A stretch of 64,000 nt of DNA from Ochrobactrum sp. Q0168 (GTDB taxonomy: Bacteria > Pseudomonadota > Alphaproteobacteria > Rhizobiales > Rhizobiaceae). The position numbers and the translations under genes are program-made. Location: the NCBI RefSeq assembly GCF_016427605.1, contig NZ_JAELXQ010000001.1:746860-810859 (forward strand), written 5' to 3'. The first letter of the stretch is position 1. Each line of letters begins with the position of its first letter. Positions 18,194-28,601 of this stretch are shown here, piece by piece. The notes under the pieces were generated by a model. That model was not told the origin of the DNA. It was given only the letters and a program-made list of their open reading frames with translations, and did not search any database.

Positions 18194-18706
18194 ATGGAAC
18201 AGCATTTTCAAATGTTTGCGTGGTATAATCGCTGGGCGAACGAGCTGCTCTATGCCGCCGCTGCCGATCTGAGCGACGAGGAATACCGGCTGGATCTCGG
18301 CCTGTTCTTCGGCTCGGTCCATCGCACGCTCAACCATCTTCTGGTCACCGACCGCATCTGGATGAAGCGCTTTACCGGCGAAGGCGACCATCCAAAGCAG
18401 CTCGATGCGATCATTACCGACAATTTCATCACGCTGCGCGATCTGCGCCACGCCGAGGATGAACGCATCTGCCGCTATACCGATGGGTTAAACGCCGAAA
18501 AGCTCGCGGGGCGCTTTACCTATACGACCGTTTCAGACATGCGCACGATGAGCCAGCGGCTTGCGCCTTCGCTCGCGCATCTGTTCAATCACCAGACGCA
18601 TCATCGCGGCCAGATCCATGCGGCCCTGACGCGGCTCGGTACCAGCGCCCCATCGCTCGACCTCGCACAATTCCAGCGCACGGAAGGCGGCCGCCGCTTC
18701 GCCTGA
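18194..18706 (+). CDS. DinB family protein
   Basis: A 170-residue four-helix-bundle protein of the DinB/YfiT superfamily. The three metal-binding His residues are in the expected places: His48 (TLNHLL), His133 and His137 (FNHQTHHRGQ). Members include thiol-dependent transferases and damage-linked proteins; the activity here is unknown. It lies 49 bases before the ABC-F gene on the same strand and may share its transcript. Confidence 0.88.
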   Translation: MEQHFQMFAWYNRWANELLYAAAADLSDEEYRLDLGLFFGSVHRTLNHLLVTDRIWMKRFTGEGDHPKQLDAIITDNFITLRDLRHAEDERICRYTDGLNAEKLAGRFTYTTVSDMRTMSQRLAPSLAHLFNHQTHHRGQIHAALTRLGTSAPSLDLAQFQRTEGGRRFA

Positions 18707-18755
18707 TTGATGTTGATACTTGCGGAAATGCGCAGAGCCGTGCAAAAGCCAGTCC

Positions 18756-20639
18756 ATGCTTATTCTCGATGACATTTCCGTCCGCATCGCCGGACGCCTT
18801 CTGATCGATCATGCCAGCGTGACGCTGCCTGCCGGGTCGAAGACCGGTTTCGTCGGTCGCAACGGCACGGGAAAGTCCACCCTGTTTCGGGTGATCACCG
18901 GCGATCTCGCGCCTGAAACGGGCAGCGTTTCCGTGCCGAAGCACACCCGCATCGGTCAGGTTGCGCAGGAAGCCCCCGGCACGGAAGAACCGCTGATCGA
19001 AATCGTCATGAAGGCGGACAAGGAGCGGACAGCCCTTCTGGAAGAAGCCGAAACGGCGACCGACCCGCACCGCATTGCGGAAATTCACACGCGGCTTGCC
19101 GATATCGACGCTCATTCGGCGGAAGCGCGCGCAGGCGCGATCCTGTCAGGTCTCGGTTTCGATGCCGAAGCGCAACGGCGTCCGGCCTCGGCCTTCTCCG
19201 GCGGCTGGCGCATGCGCGTGGCGCTGGCTGCGGTTCTGTTTGCCGAACCGGACCTGCTGCTGCTCGATGAACCGACCAACTATCTCGATCTCGAAGGCGT
19301 TTTGTGGCTGGTCGACTATGTGAAGCGTTACCCGCACACGGTCATCATCATCAGCCATGATCGCGACCTCCTGAATTCGGCCACGACGTCGATCATGCAT
19401 CTCGACCAGAAGAAAATCAGCTTCTGGCGCGGCAATTACGACCAGTTCGAACGGCAGCGGCATGAAATGCTGGAATTGCAGCAAAAGGCGCATGCCAAAC
19501 AAGAAGCGCACCGCAAGCACATGGAATCCTTTGTCGAGCGGTTCCGCGCCAAGGCCACCAAGGCCCGGCAGGCGCAGTCGCGCCTCAAGGCATTGCAGAA
19601 GCTGAAGCCCATCGAGCTTTATGTCGACAGCCATGTGCAGCCCTTCAGTTTTCCGGATGCGGAAAAGAAGGCCGCCTCGCCCATCATCGCGCTGGACCAC
19701 GCCGATGTCGGCTATGTGCCGGGCAAGCCGGTGCTGCGCAATGTGACGCTGCGTATCGACAATGATGACCGCATCGCGCTGCTCGGTTCAAACGGCAATG
19801 GTAAGTCCACACTGGCCAAGCTGATCGCTGGCCGGTTGAAACCGGAAAACGGCACGCTGACCATCTCGCCCAATCTGAAAGTTGCCTTCTTCGCACAGCA
19901 TCAGTTGGACGATCTGGTGCCGGAAGACAACGCCATCGAGCATGTACGCAAGCTGATGCCGACCGAGCCGGAAGCGAAAGTTCGCTCCCGCGTGGCGCGC
20001 ATGGGGCTTTCGACGGAAAAGATGCTGACCCCGGCCAAGGATCTTTCGGGCGGTGAGAAAGCACGTCTGCTGATGGGACTTGCGACCTTCCATGGCCCGA
20101 ACCTTCTGATCCTCGACGAACCGACCAACCATCTCGATATCGATAGTCGTGAAGAACTGGTCCACGCGCTCAACGCCTTCAACGGCGCTGTCATCCTAAT
20201 CGCGCATGATCGCCATTTGATCGAGGCCACGATGGAGCGGCTTTGGCTGGTGCGCGAGGGCGGCGTCAAGGCATTTGAGGGCGATCTCGACGAGTATCGC
20301 CAGATCGTGCTGGCCGACGCCAAGGGCGAAACGGTATCAGAACGTGACGAAGGGCCGAAGGTCAATAAAGCGGAGCAGCGCAAGCTTGCCGCACAGAAGC
20401 GCGAAGCCATGGCGCCCTTGCAGAAAAAGATCAAGGAAACCGAGAGTTTGATGCAGAAACTGCAGAAACAGATTCAAGCTTTCGCCAATCAGCTGGAAGA
20501 TCCGGCGCTTTATGAAAAAGAGCCTCAGAAAGCCATTCGCATCAACAAGGATATGAGCGATGCGAAATCCGCGCTCGCGAGCGCGGAAGAAAAATGGCTG
20601 GAACTTTCATCGGAATATGAAGAGGCGATGGCGGATTAA
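18756..20639 (+). CDS. ABC-F family ATP-binding protein
   Basis: A 627-residue soluble protein with two ATP-binding cassettes and no membrane domain, typical of the ABC-F (EttA/Uup/YheS) ribosome-associated ATPases. Walker A is GRNGTGKST in the first cassette and GSNGNGKST in the second; the Walker B parts read LLLDEPTNYLD and LILDEPTNHLD, and both signature motifs are present (SGGW, SGGE). The linker at about residues 235-285 is charged and helical (P-site tRNA interaction motif region). A coiled-coil tail occupies about residues 535-627. I chose the ATG at 18756 because the domain starts there (MLILDDISV). Confidence 0.93.
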   Translation: MLILDDISVRIAGRLLIDHASVTLPAGSKTGFVGRNGTGKSTLFRVITGDLAPETGSVSVPKHTRIGQVAQEAPGTEEPLIEIVMKADKERTALLEEAETATDPHRIAEIHTRLADIDAHSAEARAGAILSGLGFDAEAQRRPASAFSGGWRMRVALAAVLFAEPDLLLLDEPTNYLDLEGVLWLVDYVKRYPHTVIIISHDRDLLNSATTSIMHLDQKKISFWRGNYDQFERQRHEMLELQQKAHAKQEAHRKHMESFVERFRAKATKARQAQSRLKALQKLKPIELYVDSHVQPFSFPDAEKKAASPIIALDHADVGYVPGKPVLRNVTLRIDNDDRIALLGSNGNGKSTLAKLIAGRLKPENGTLTISPNLKVAFFAQHQLDDLVPEDNAIEHVRKLMPTEPEAKVRSRVARMGLSTEKMLTPAKDLSGGEKARLLMGLATFHGPNLLILDEPTNHLDIDSREELVHALNAFNGAVILIAHDRHLIEATMERLWLVREGGVKAFEGDLDEYRQIVLADAKGETVSERDEGPKVNKAEQRKLAAQKREAMAPLQKKIKETESLMQKLQKQIQAFANQLEDPALYEKEPQKAIRINKDMSDAKSALASAEEKWLELSSEYEEAMAD

Positions 20640-20650
20640 TCCGCCGTCCC

Positions 20651-20929
20651 TCAACCGAGAAACCCAACAGCGAACACAAGCGCCAGCAGCATCCATCCGA
20701 TAATGCGCACCCAGACCGGCAGCGGCCTTGGCGCGAAGCGGACTGCCAGAACCGCGAAAATGACGGTCAGGATCGGAAATCCGAAATAGATCGCGACATA
20801 TCCGCTTGATCCTTCAAAAGATGAGCCGAAAACGCCAAGCCGCTCAAGCGGGAACAAGGCGATAAAGGCCAGCACAGCCGATAGAAGAAGCAAAAGCAAG
20901 CGGTCTGAAACGGTGCGGACGAGCTGCAT
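20651..20929 (-). CDS. Small hypothetical membrane protein
   Basis: A 92-residue protein made largely of three hydrophobic segments, at about residues 9-28, 44-63 and 72-91. No known family is recognised. It is the last gene of the leftward unit pepA-holC and starts four bases after the preceding gene's stop, so it is translated from the same message. It ends close to the convergent ABC-F stop. Confidence 0.7.
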   Translation of the reverse strand: MQLVRTVSDRLLLLLLSAVLAFIALFPLERLGVFGSSFEGSSGYVAIYFGFPILTVIFAVLAVRFAPRPLPVWVRIIGWMLLALVFAVGFLG

Positions 20930-20933
20930 GGGA

Positions 20934-21494
20934 TCAGCTCTGTCGACGCAATCGGGTGCGCATCAGGCCGTAAACGCCCAGAACCCCCAGAACCAGACCG
21001 ATGGTCGTAAAGGTTTCGTCCGGCGTCTCCGCCCCACGACGCAGAACCAGATCGGCCTTCGATATTTGCAGACCGTCCGTATTGCCCTGAACGAGACGAA
21101 ACGCATATTGGCCCGGAATGACCGGATCGATATCGCCTGCACTTTGACGCAGCGGCGTTCCGTCCTGCGGGCGGTCCGTATTGATCGAACTGCTGTTGGA
21201 CACGAAATCGAGCCCCTGCGACAGAACCGGCTGGCCATCGCGGCTGATGGCAAGCGTCAACGCGGACCGTCGTTCCGCTGGAACATAGCCCGGCAATGGC
21301 GTGGCATCGATGAATACACGCACCGGCGCATCGCCCGCTTCAAGGCGTATTTCCTGTATCTTGAAGCCGCTCTGGCGATTTTCCAGCATCGTCCAGCGGC
21401 CAATCTCGCTGCCGGTGAAATGGCGCATATACCACGGGTAGCCCAAGCCAAGCCCGACGCCCGCCACGATCATCGCAACAAAAACCGGACGCAT
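20934..21494 (-). CDS. Hypothetical protein with terminal membrane segments
   Basis: A 186-residue protein with one hydrophobic segment at residues about 3-20 and another at about 163-179, with a polar, probably periplasmic domain between. No named family recognised. The ATG at 21494 overlaps the holC stop by one base (TGATG), which implies translational coupling and decides the start. The gene lies between holC and another small membrane protein in a four-gene leftward unit. Confidence 0.75.
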   Translation of the reverse strand: MRPVFVAMIVAGVGLGLGYPWYMRHFTGSEIGRWTMLENRQSGFKIQEIRLEAGDAPVRVFIDATPLPGYVPAERRSALTLAISRDGQPVLSQGLDFVSNSSSINTDRPQDGTPLRQSAGDIDPVIPGQYAFRLVQGNTDGLQISKADLVLRRGAETPDETFTTIGLVLGVLGVYGLMRTRLRRQS

Positions 21495-21943
21495 CAGGCT
21501 TTCCGCTCCCAGCGGCGATCCGGCGTCTGCTGCCAGTAAGTCAAATCGTGATTCTCCGCCTTGAAGGCTTTCCATTGCCCGCGTGCAATATCGAGCTGGT
21601 CCTGATCGTGACCGTCGAACATCACCACAAGCCGTTCATAATTGCCGACCTGCTCCAGCCCCGCGCCTTCCACCAGAAAGCGCACAGTTGCGCCATTGGC
21701 ATTGTTTTCGGTCGTCGTCAGCAGAACGGGCTGCTGCTCCGGGTTGGGTTCCGCATCGGTGCCGTGGGCAACGAAGGACGTGTCGGAGAAGGTCCACAGC
21801 AGATTGTCCAAAGCGTCCCGCCTCTCCTCGCTGACGGTCTGCACCGTCACGCGCCAGCCGCGCCCAAGCGACCGCTCGACGAGACCCGGCAGAGCTTCGT
21901 CGAGTGTCGATTCCGTCAGATGGTAGAACAGGATTTCTGCCAT
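21494..21943 (-). CDS. holC: DNA polymerase III subunit chi
   Basis: HolC (chi) is a clamp-loader accessory subunit that links the polymerase III holoenzyme to single-strand-binding protein. The 149-residue protein starts MAEILFYHL, has the GWRVTVQT and DNLLWTFSDTSFVAHG segments typical of the family, and a late VVMFDGHD region. It follows pepA on the same strand; pepA-holC is also the order in E. coli. Its stop overlaps the next gene's start. Confidence 0.93.
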   Translation of the reverse strand: MAEILFYHLTESTLDEALPGLVERSLGRGWRVTVQTVSEERRDALDNLLWTFSDTSFVAHGTDAEPNPEQQPVLLTTTENNANGATVRFLVEGAGLEQVGNYERLVVMFDGHDQDQLDIARGQWKAFKAENHDLTYWQQTPDRRWERKA

Positions 21944-22021
21944 GCACTTCCCTGCACATTTTGGGAAAGGCGGAGAATATGATTCATGTCTCCGCCATAT
22001 CCCACTGTTCCAAATCGGATT

Positions 22022-23515
22022 TTAGCTTTCGAAGTGATCGCGGACAAGGCGGTCGAGCAAACGCACGCCATAGCCGGAAGCCCAGCCTTGGCTATATTCG
22101 TTTGCGGGAGACCCCATGGCCGTGCCTGCCACGTCGAGATGCGCCCAAGGCGTGTCGCCGACAAAGCGCTTCAGGAACTGGGCAGCAGTGATCGAACCGC
22201 CATAACGCCCGGCGCTGTTCTTCATATCGGCGAATTTCGAATCGATCATCTTGTCGTATTCCGCGCCAAGCGGCAGACGCCACAGCTTCTCACCTGTTGC
22301 CTGACCGGCATCGTAAAGCTGGTCCGCCAGTTCGTCGTCATTCGAGAACAGACCCGCATGATACTGACCGAGCGCCACCATGACAGCGCCGGTGAGCGTG
22401 GCCAGATTGATGATAAAGCGCGGCTTGAAGCGATCATTGGTGTAGTGCAGCGCATCGGCCAGCACCAGACGCCCTTCGGCATCGGTGTTGATAACCTCGA
22501 TGGTCTGACCGGACATGGTCGTGACAATGTCGCCCGGGCGCTGTGCATTGCCATCGGGCATGTTTTCCACAAGGCCGATCACGCCAATCGCATTGACCTT
22601 GGCCTTGCGTCCGGCGAGCGCGCGCATCAGACCCGTCACGGCAGCAGCGCCGCCCATATCGCCCTTCATGTCTTCCATGCCGCCAGCGGGCTTGATGGAA
22701 ATGCCGCCTGTGTCGAACACCACGCCCTTGCCGACAAAGGCGACCGGCTTTTCCTTGCCCTTCGCGCCCTGCCATTCCATGATGACGAGACGGGGCGGAC
22801 GCACTGACCCTTGCGCAACGCCGAGAAGCGCGCCCATGCCGAGCTTCTTCATTTCCTTTTCGCCGAGGATTTCGATCTTCACACCGAGCTTCTCAAGCTT
22901 TTCCGCTTCCTCGGCAAATTCCACCGGACCCAGCACATTGGCTGGTTCGTTAACCAGATTGCGCGCCTGGATGACGCCATCCGAAATGGCTTCCGCCACT
23001 TCAAAAGCCTTCTTCGCGCTGTGCGTGTCGGCAACGTTGATGGTGATCTTCGCGGCGTGCTTCGGCTCGGCGTTTTCTTCGTTCTTGCGCGTCTTGTAAC
23101 GGTCGAATTTGTAGGAGCGCAGGATCATGCCCAGCGCTACGTCAGCCGCTTCATCACCGGCAATCGTCGTTTCCGGCAGGGCCAGCGTGACCGTCGCGCG
23201 TTCGGACTTGCCGATTCGCGAAAATGCAGCCCCGCCGATCTTCAGCCAGTCGTCATTTCCAAGCTTGCCGGGCTCGCCGACGCCGACGAGAATAATCTTG
23301 TCGATGCCGCCGGCCGTCGTTTCGATTGCTTCTGCGGTTTTGCCCAATGCGCCGGTGAAATCAGAGATTTCGAGGATGCGCGCAATCTTTTCCGCCCCGC
23401 CGACGGCCTTTGCCGCTTCTTCAGCGAAGCCTCCGCCTTTGGCAACAAGAACGATGGCGGCACCCTTTTCAGGGGCTTCAAACGCGCTGAAAGAAATCGA
23501 AGGACGTTTAGACAT
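22022..23515 (-). CDS. pepA: Leucyl aminopeptidase (M17)
   Basis: PepA is a cytoplasmic hexameric dizinc aminopeptidase. The 497-residue protein has a variable N-terminal half and the M17 catalytic half: [15 protein letters not shown] with the metal-binding Lys and Asp, and the signature [18 protein letters not shown] lies close upstream of the ATG at 23515, preferred over an earlier in-frame start. It is the first gene of the leftward unit with holC and is divergent from lptF, the same neighbours as in E. coli. Confidence 0.96.
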   Translation of the reverse strand: MSKRPSISFSAFEAPEKGAAIVLVAKGGGFAEEAAKAVGGAEKIARILEISDFTGALGKTAEAIETTAGGIDKIILVGVGEPGKLGNDDWLKIGGAAFSRIGKSERATVTLALPETTIAGDEAADVALGMILRSYKFDRYKTRKNEENAEPKHAAKITINVADTHSAKKAFEVAEAISDGVIQARNLVNEPANVLGPVEFAEEAEKLEKLGVKIEILGEKEMKKLGMGALLGVAQGSVRPPRLVIMEWQGAKGKEKPVAFVGKGVVFDTGGISIKPAGGMEDMKGDMGGAAAVTGLMRALAGRKAKVNAIGVIGLVENMPDGNAQRPGDIVTTMSGQTIEVINTDAEGRLVLADALHYTNDRFKPRFIINLATLTGAVMVALGQYHAGLFSNDDELADQLYDAGQATGEKLWRLPLGAEYDKMIDSKFADMKNSAGRYGGSITAAQFLKRFVGDTPWAHLDVAGTAMGSPANEYSQGWASGYGVRLLDRLVRDHFES

Positions 23516-23896
23516 GATAACTCCAAACCGATGGCCGATTAACAAATGACACGATTGTGTCGCGACTTTTCATCACTCATGTGAGACGAATATGGCGAAA
23601 CAGCAAGGGCGCAAGCCCCTCCTTATCAGTTTTGCGTTAACTTGGGTGAACCGTCATCACATGCAATCGATATCCTGGTCATTTCGTTTAGGGGTTTCGC
23701 AAAAACATGTTGCCTCGGACATTTCAATCCTTTTAACAGACAACAGCTAGCGCCAGCGCTTCGCTTTTAGTAATCTGTTAACTGCGTTTATTCGGGCAAT
23801 CTTAGCCAAGCGGCATTAGATTAAGTTCATTATTGGGAGTGCCAAACCAGATTATGGTTGGTCTCCTTCAACGGAACCGGGATGTAAACTCCACCT
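23516..23896. other. 381-base divergent intergenic region, pepA / lptF
   Basis: No gene-like ORF or RNA gene is seen. It should contain back-to-back promoters for pepA and for the lptFGD unit. It is AT-richer than its surroundings, with several TTAA-type steps, and has a short imperfect inverted repeat (CCAAACCA/TGGTTGG) about 30 bases before lptF. Confidence 0.6.
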
Positions 23897-25108
23897 ATGC
23901 GATTGATAGAGTTGTACATCCTGCGCCGCGTGGCGATCATGTTCCTCGCGGTGCTGGGCGCGGCGGTGGGCATTACGTGGACGGTGCAGGTGCTCCAGCG
24001 CATCGACTTTCTGACGACCAGCGGCCAGACTTTTCAGACGATCATTCAGTTCAGTTCACTTTTGATCCCGTCTGCCATTCCGCTGGTGATGCCCTTTGCA
24101 CTGATCATCGCCATCACGCAGACGCTCTCGACGATGAACCAGGATTCCGAGCTTGTCGTCATCAATGCATCGGGTGCGCCGCGCAGTGCGGTGATGCGCC
24201 CGATTCTGATGCTGGCTGCCGTGATTTCCATCATTTCGTTTCTGGTCGCCAATTATGTTGATCCCTATGCCCGCATGAACATGCGCGCCATGATCGCCAA
24301 TGCGAGTGCCGACCTCGTCAATCTGATCGTGCAGGAAGGCAGCTTCCGCAAGCTCGCCGACAATCTCTATATTCAGGTGGCCGAGCGCCGTGCCGATGGC
24401 AGCATTGGTGGCCTATTCATCGCTGATTCTCGCGATCCATCGCTCGATCTCATCTATTATGCAGCCGATGGCGGCATTGCCACGACTGAGACCGGCGCCA
24501 ACATGCTTCTGATGCAGAATGGCGAAGTGCAGCGCCGCAGCGTGTCCGACGGCACGGTTTCGATCATCAAGTTCGATTCCTATGCATTCGACCTCAGCCA
24601 ATTCGCGTCGGCTGGCGACGATTTCGTGGTCTACGCCAAGGACCGCCCGCTGTCCTATCTGCTCAATCCAGACCCGAATGATCCGATCCTGCAAACGCGC
24701 CCGCTGCGTTACAAGGCAGAGCTGCATCGCCGTTTGACGCAGTGGCTCTATCCGGTGGTCTTCGCCATGATCGCACTGGCTTTCGCGGGTGATTCCCGCT
24801 CGCATCGTGAAGCGCGTGTTTCTGCCTCGTTTTCGGCCATCAGCGTTGCCCTCCTCGTCTATTGGGCCGGGTATTTCGCATCCGACCGCGCAGACAAGGA
24901 CGCAGCCTATATTCTTATCATGTATGTCGTGCCAATCGCCGTGATGCTCATAACCGGTTTTGCGCTGGCGACAGGGCGCAGCATCGGGCTGCCCAGCAAG
25001 TGGAACGATCGCCTTCTCGACGGCTTTGACCGCCTCCAGCAGATTGTTTCCGATCTCTATGATCGTGTGATGGGCCGTTTCCGCGGCAATGCGGGAGGTC
25101 AGGCATGA
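23897..25108 (+). CDS. lptF: LPS export ABC transporter permease LptF
   Basis: LptF and LptG form the inner-membrane permease of the LptB2FG machine that extracts LPS and passes it to LptC. The 403-residue protein begins MRLIELYILRRV, with membrane segments at about residues 12-32, 52-75 and 100-122, a periplasmic beta-jellyroll region, then three more segments from about residue 285. The last base pairs overlap lptG by four (ATGA). Confidence 0.95.
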   Translation: MRLIELYILRRVAIMFLAVLGAAVGITWTVQVLQRIDFLTTSGQTFQTIIQFSSLLIPSAIPLVMPFALIIAITQTLSTMNQDSELVVINASGAPRSAVMRPILMLAAVISIISFLVANYVDPYARMNMRAMIANASADLVNLIVQEGSFRKLADNLYIQVAERRADGSIGGLFIADSRDPSLDLIYYAADGGIATTETGANMLLMQNGEVQRRSVSDGTVSIIKFDSYAFDLSQFASAGDDFVVYAKDRPLSYLLNPDPNDPILQTRPLRYKAELHRRLTQWLYPVVFAMIALAFAGDSRSHREARVSASFSAISVALLVYWAGYFASDRADKDAAYILIMYVVPIAVMLITGFALATGRSIGLPSKWNDRLLDGFDRLQQIVSDLYDRVMGRFRGNAGGQA

Positions 25109-26193
25109 TCGGTTGGACACTCGGTCGCTACTTCTTCACGCGTTACGTGCAGATCACCTTCTATTTTCTGCTCGGAATTTTCGCGCTTTCGATGCTTCTC
25201 GACTTCACCGAGAACGCCAGCAAACTTTCGAATCTGCCCGATTATACGGTGTGGGCGGCGCTTGGCATTTCCGCCATGCGCGTTCCGTTTATCATGCAGG
25301 AGATGATCCCCTTCGTGGCGCTGTTTTCGGCAATGGCGACACTGATTTCGCTCAACCGTAAATATGAGCTGGTTGTCGCGCGGTCGGTCGGCGTTTCGGC
25401 ATGGCAGTTTCTGCTGCCCGCATGCCTCGGCGCGCTGCTGTTCGGTGTGGCGACGATTTTCATACTCAACCCGTTCGCCGCTTATGGTTTCTCCAAAGCT
25501 GAAGAAATCGCGGCGACGTGGAAAAACGGCAAAGTTACCGACGTTTCGGCGCTGCGTGATCCCTGGCTCCGTCAGAAGACCGACGAAGGCGAAACCATCA
25601 TTGGCGCGAAGAGCATTCTAGATCAGGGCGCGACGCTTGCCGACGCGACTTTCATTCAGTTCGACAGCCAAAAGAATATCAGCGTGCGCTACGACGCCCG
25701 CAAGGCTCAGTTGATGGAAGGTCATTGGCAGCTCACCGACGTTATGCGATTCGCACGTGGTGAAGAGCCCGAGAAAATGGACAGCTTTGCTATCCCCACG
25801 CAGCTGCGCCCGGAATATGTTGAAGAGAAGCTCGCTTCTCCCAACACGATTCCCTTTACACAACTACGACACAAGATCGAAGTCGCGCGTTCATTTGGCT
25901 ATTCGGCAAACGCATTTGACATGCAATACCAGTCACTTCTGGCTTTGCCGGCGCTTCTGATGGCAATGACTCTCATTGCTGCAACAGTGTCCCTGAAATT
26001 TGTGCGCTTCGGTCAGTCGGGTGCGATGATTCTGGGTGGCGTTGTCGCTGGCTTCATGCTTTATGTCGTTTCGGTACTGGTCAAAGCATTCGGCAATGCG
26101 GGATTCGTCCCGCCGTTTGTGGCTGCCTGGGTTCCTGTGATTATTGCGACATTCTTTGGTGTCTCCTTTTTGTTGCATAAGGAGGATGGTTAG
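25105..26193 (+). CDS. lptG: LPS export ABC transporter permease LptG
   Basis: The 362-residue partner of LptF with the same layout: three N-terminal membrane segments, a periplasmic domain at about residues 130-265 and three C-terminal segments. The start (MIGWTLGRYFFTRYVQ) is typical of LptG. It overlaps lptF by four bases and lptD by one base, so all three are coupled in one message. The ATPase gene lptB and lptC/lptA are not in this window. Confidence 0.95.
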   Translation: MIGWTLGRYFFTRYVQITFYFLLGIFALSMLLDFTENASKLSNLPDYTVWAALGISAMRVPFIMQEMIPFVALFSAMATLISLNRKYELVVARSVGVSAWQFLLPACLGALLFGVATIFILNPFAAYGFSKAEEIAATWKNGKVTDVSALRDPWLRQKTDEGETIIGAKSILDQGATLADATFIQFDSQKNISVRYDARKAQLMEGHWQLTDVMRFARGEEPEKMDSFAIPTQLRPEYVEEKLASPNTIPFTQLRHKIEVARSFGYSANAFDMQYQSLLALPALLMAMTLIAATVSLKFVRFGQSGAMILGGVVAGFMLYVVSVLVKAFGNAGFVPPFVAAWVPVIIATFFGVSFLLHKEDG

Positions 26194-28562
26194 TGGGTTT
26201 GAGTAACACCCGCATGGTATTGCCCCAGCTGCTCACGCGCTTCTCGCGCGGGACCGCCTTGGCGTGCGTCCTTGCTTTGCCTTTCATATCTGTCGCAGTC
26301 ATGCCCTCGCCCGCGTCGGCGCAGGAGGCATTGGGAGCCAATTACCAAGGTGATCCGAATGCGCGGATGCTTCTGCAGGCGGATGAGCTTGTCTATGATC
26401 GCGATGTGAACACCGTTACCGCTCAGGGTCGGGTGAAGATCGAGTATGACGGCAATCGCCTTGTCGCCGACAAGGTGACCTATAACCAGCAGACCCGCCG
26501 CATGACCGCGAGCGGAAATGTTGAAGTCGTCGAACGTGACGGCAATAAGATCTATTCCGATCATATGGATGTCACCGACAGTTTCCGCGATGGCTTCGTG
26601 AATGGCCTGCGCGTCGAGACGACGGATAATACGCGTTTTGCCGCTGAAAGCGCCGAGCGCAGCAACGGTGAAATCACGACATTCAACAACGGCGTCTACA
26701 CGGCATGCGAAGCGTGTAAGAAAGACCCCGACAGGCCTGTTCTGTGGCAGATCAAGGCCCGCAAGATCATCTGGAACAGCACCACGAAGACCGTCCGTTT
26801 CGAACGGGGCAAGTTTGAGTTCCTCGGCATTCCGTTGGCTTGGTTTCCGGCCTTTGAAATGGCTGACCCGACAGTCAAGCGCAAGAGCGGCTTCCTGTTC
26901 CCGGGTTTCGCCTACAAGGATGATCTGGGCTTCGGCATCAAGAACTCCTATTTCTGGGCGCTTGCCCCGAATTACGACGTGACCCTTTCCTCGACCTATT
27001 ACACGAAGCAGGGTTTCCTGACCGAAGCCGAGTGGCGTCATCGTCTTGAGAGCGGCACCTATAATCTGCGTATCGCCGGTATCCATCAGGCCAAGCCCGG
27101 TGAGTTCGATGACGCAACCGTTGATCGTGACGTTGATAATCGCGGCATGATCGCTTCGAAGGGCGATTTCGAAATCAATTCACGCTGGCGTTACGGCTGG
27201 GATGTCATAGCCCAGAGTGATCGCAATTTCAGCCGTACCTACAATCTTGACGGATATAATGCTGGAACGCAGGTTTCCAAGATTTACCTGACCGGCATCG
27301 CCAATCGCAATTATTTCGACCTGAATTTCTATCGCTTCAATGTGCAGGAATCCCTCCTCCCGGATAATCCGAACGAAATTCATTCGAAGCAGCCTTGGGT
27401 TTTCCCAAGTCTGGACTATTCCTACACTTTGCCGGAACCCGTCTATGGCGGCGAGCTGAACATCAATACCAACCTGCAGGCGCTTTATCGCGAGAATTCG
27501 AATTTCGCTACACGTTTAGGCGATCAGAGATTCTATCCGCGCGTTCCCGGCTTTGGTGGGACAAATGCGCGGCTAACCAGCGAAGCGGAATGGAAGCGTA
27601 CTTACATTACGCCATCAGGCCTGGTGATCACGCCATTGCTTGCATTGCGTGCCGATGCAATCGGCGCAAATACGGATCTCGATCTTTCGTCGGCTGGCTA
27701 TACGGACGCGGTTGTGCGCTCCGAAGCGCTGCGCGCTATGGCTACTGCCGGTCTCGAATTGCGTTGGCCGATCCTGTTCTCGACGACCAGTGCAACGCAC
27801 ATCATTGAACCGATTGCGCAGATTTATGTGCGCAATAACGAGCGTTATGCTGGGGAACTGCCAAACGAAGATGCGCAGAGCTTTGTCTTCGATGCGACGA
27901 ACCTGTTCTCGCGCGACAAGTTCTCTGGCTACGACCGCGTGGAAGGCGGTACGCGCGCCAATCTTGGTCTGCGTTATTCCGGCAACTTCAACGACAGCGA
28001 CTGGTCGCTTTACGCCTTGGCGGGTCAGTCATTCCAGCTTGGCGGCTTGAACTCCTATGCGGCAAGCGACTTCGTGAATGTCGGCGCAGATTCGGGCCTT
28101 GACAGCGCACGCTCCGACTATGTCGCAATGATCGGCACGTCCAATTCGACTGGTCTGGCACTCGCGGCACGTGGTCGTTTTGACAAGGACAGCCTGTCCG
28201 TGCGTCGCGGCGAACTCGAAGTGCAGCAGAGCTGGCAAAAGCTCACGCTGACGGCGCAATATGCCTATATCACGCCGCAGCCAGCCTATGGTTATAACGA
28301 TCTGCGTCAGGAAGTAAGCGGCACTGCTTCGGCCAAGATTAATGCGAACTGGCGCGTGTTCGGCTCCGGCACTTACGACCTCGTGTCCAGCACGTTGGTT
28401 CGTGCATCGTCAGGCCTTGCCTATGACGATGAATGCTTCACCTATATGATGGCCTATACGCAAACGCGTAATCCCGGTGAAGATAAGACTTCGCACGGTA
28501 TCGGGTTCAATATCTCGCTGCGTACGCTCGGTGACATTGGCAGCGGCACCCAGACATTCTAA
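26193..28562 (+). CDS. lptD: LPS assembly outer-membrane protein LptD
   Basis: LptD is the outer-membrane barrel that inserts LPS into the outer leaflet. The 789-residue protein has a signal peptide (hydrophobic about 20-37, cut near Ala-Ser-Ala-Gln), an OstA/LptA-like N-domain at about 55-160 and the large barrel from about 200, ending in Phe. Mature cysteines are only Cys172, Cys175 and Cys748, fewer than the four in E. coli. It starts with GTG at 26193, overlapping the lptG stop (TAGTG), after a strong AAGGAGGA. Confidence 0.95.
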   Translation: MGLSNTRMVLPQLLTRFSRGTALACVLALPFISVAVMPSPASAQEALGANYQGDPNARMLLQADELVYDRDVNTVTAQGRVKIEYDGNRLVADKVTYNQQTRRMTASGNVEVVERDGNKIYSDHMDVTDSFRDGFVNGLRVETTDNTRFAAESAERSNGEITTFNNGVYTACEACKKDPDRPVLWQIKARKIIWNSTTKTVRFERGKFEFLGIPLAWFPAFEMADPTVKRKSGFLFPGFAYKDDLGFGIKNSYFWALAPNYDVTLSSTYYTKQGFLTEAEWRHRLESGTYNLRIAGIHQAKPGEFDDATVDRDVDNRGMIASKGDFEINSRWRYGWDVIAQSDRNFSRTYNLDGYNAGTQVSKIYLTGIANRNYFDLNFYRFNVQESLLPDNPNEIHSKQPWVFPSLDYSYTLPEPVYGGELNINTNLQALYRENSNFATRLGDQRFYPRVPGFGGTNARLTSEAEWKRTYITPSGLVITPLLALRADAIGANTDLDLSSAGYTDAVVRSEALRAMATAGLELRWPILFSTTSATHIIEPIAQIYVRNNERYAGELPNEDAQSFVFDATNLFSRDKFSGYDRVEGGTRANLGLRYSGNFNDSDWSLYALAGQSFQLGGLNSYAASDFVNVGADSGLDSARSDYVAMIGTSNSTGLALAARGRFDKDSLSVRRGELEVQQSWQKLTLTAQYAYITPQPAYGYNDLRQEVSGTASAKINANWRVFGSGTYDLVSSTLVRASSGLAYDDECFTYMMAYTQTRNPGEDKTSHGIGFNISLRTLGDIGSGTQTF

Positions 28563-28569
28563 GAATCGA

Positions 28570-28601
28570 TGACCGGAAACATATTCTTATGTTTTCGGTC
28601 A
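28570..28601 (+). terminator. Hairpin after lptD
   Basis: A 13-bp stem with one mismatch (28570-28582 with 28589-28601), loop ATTCTT, eight bases after the lptD stop. No T-run follows, so it may stabilise the message or end it only in part. Confidence 0.45.
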
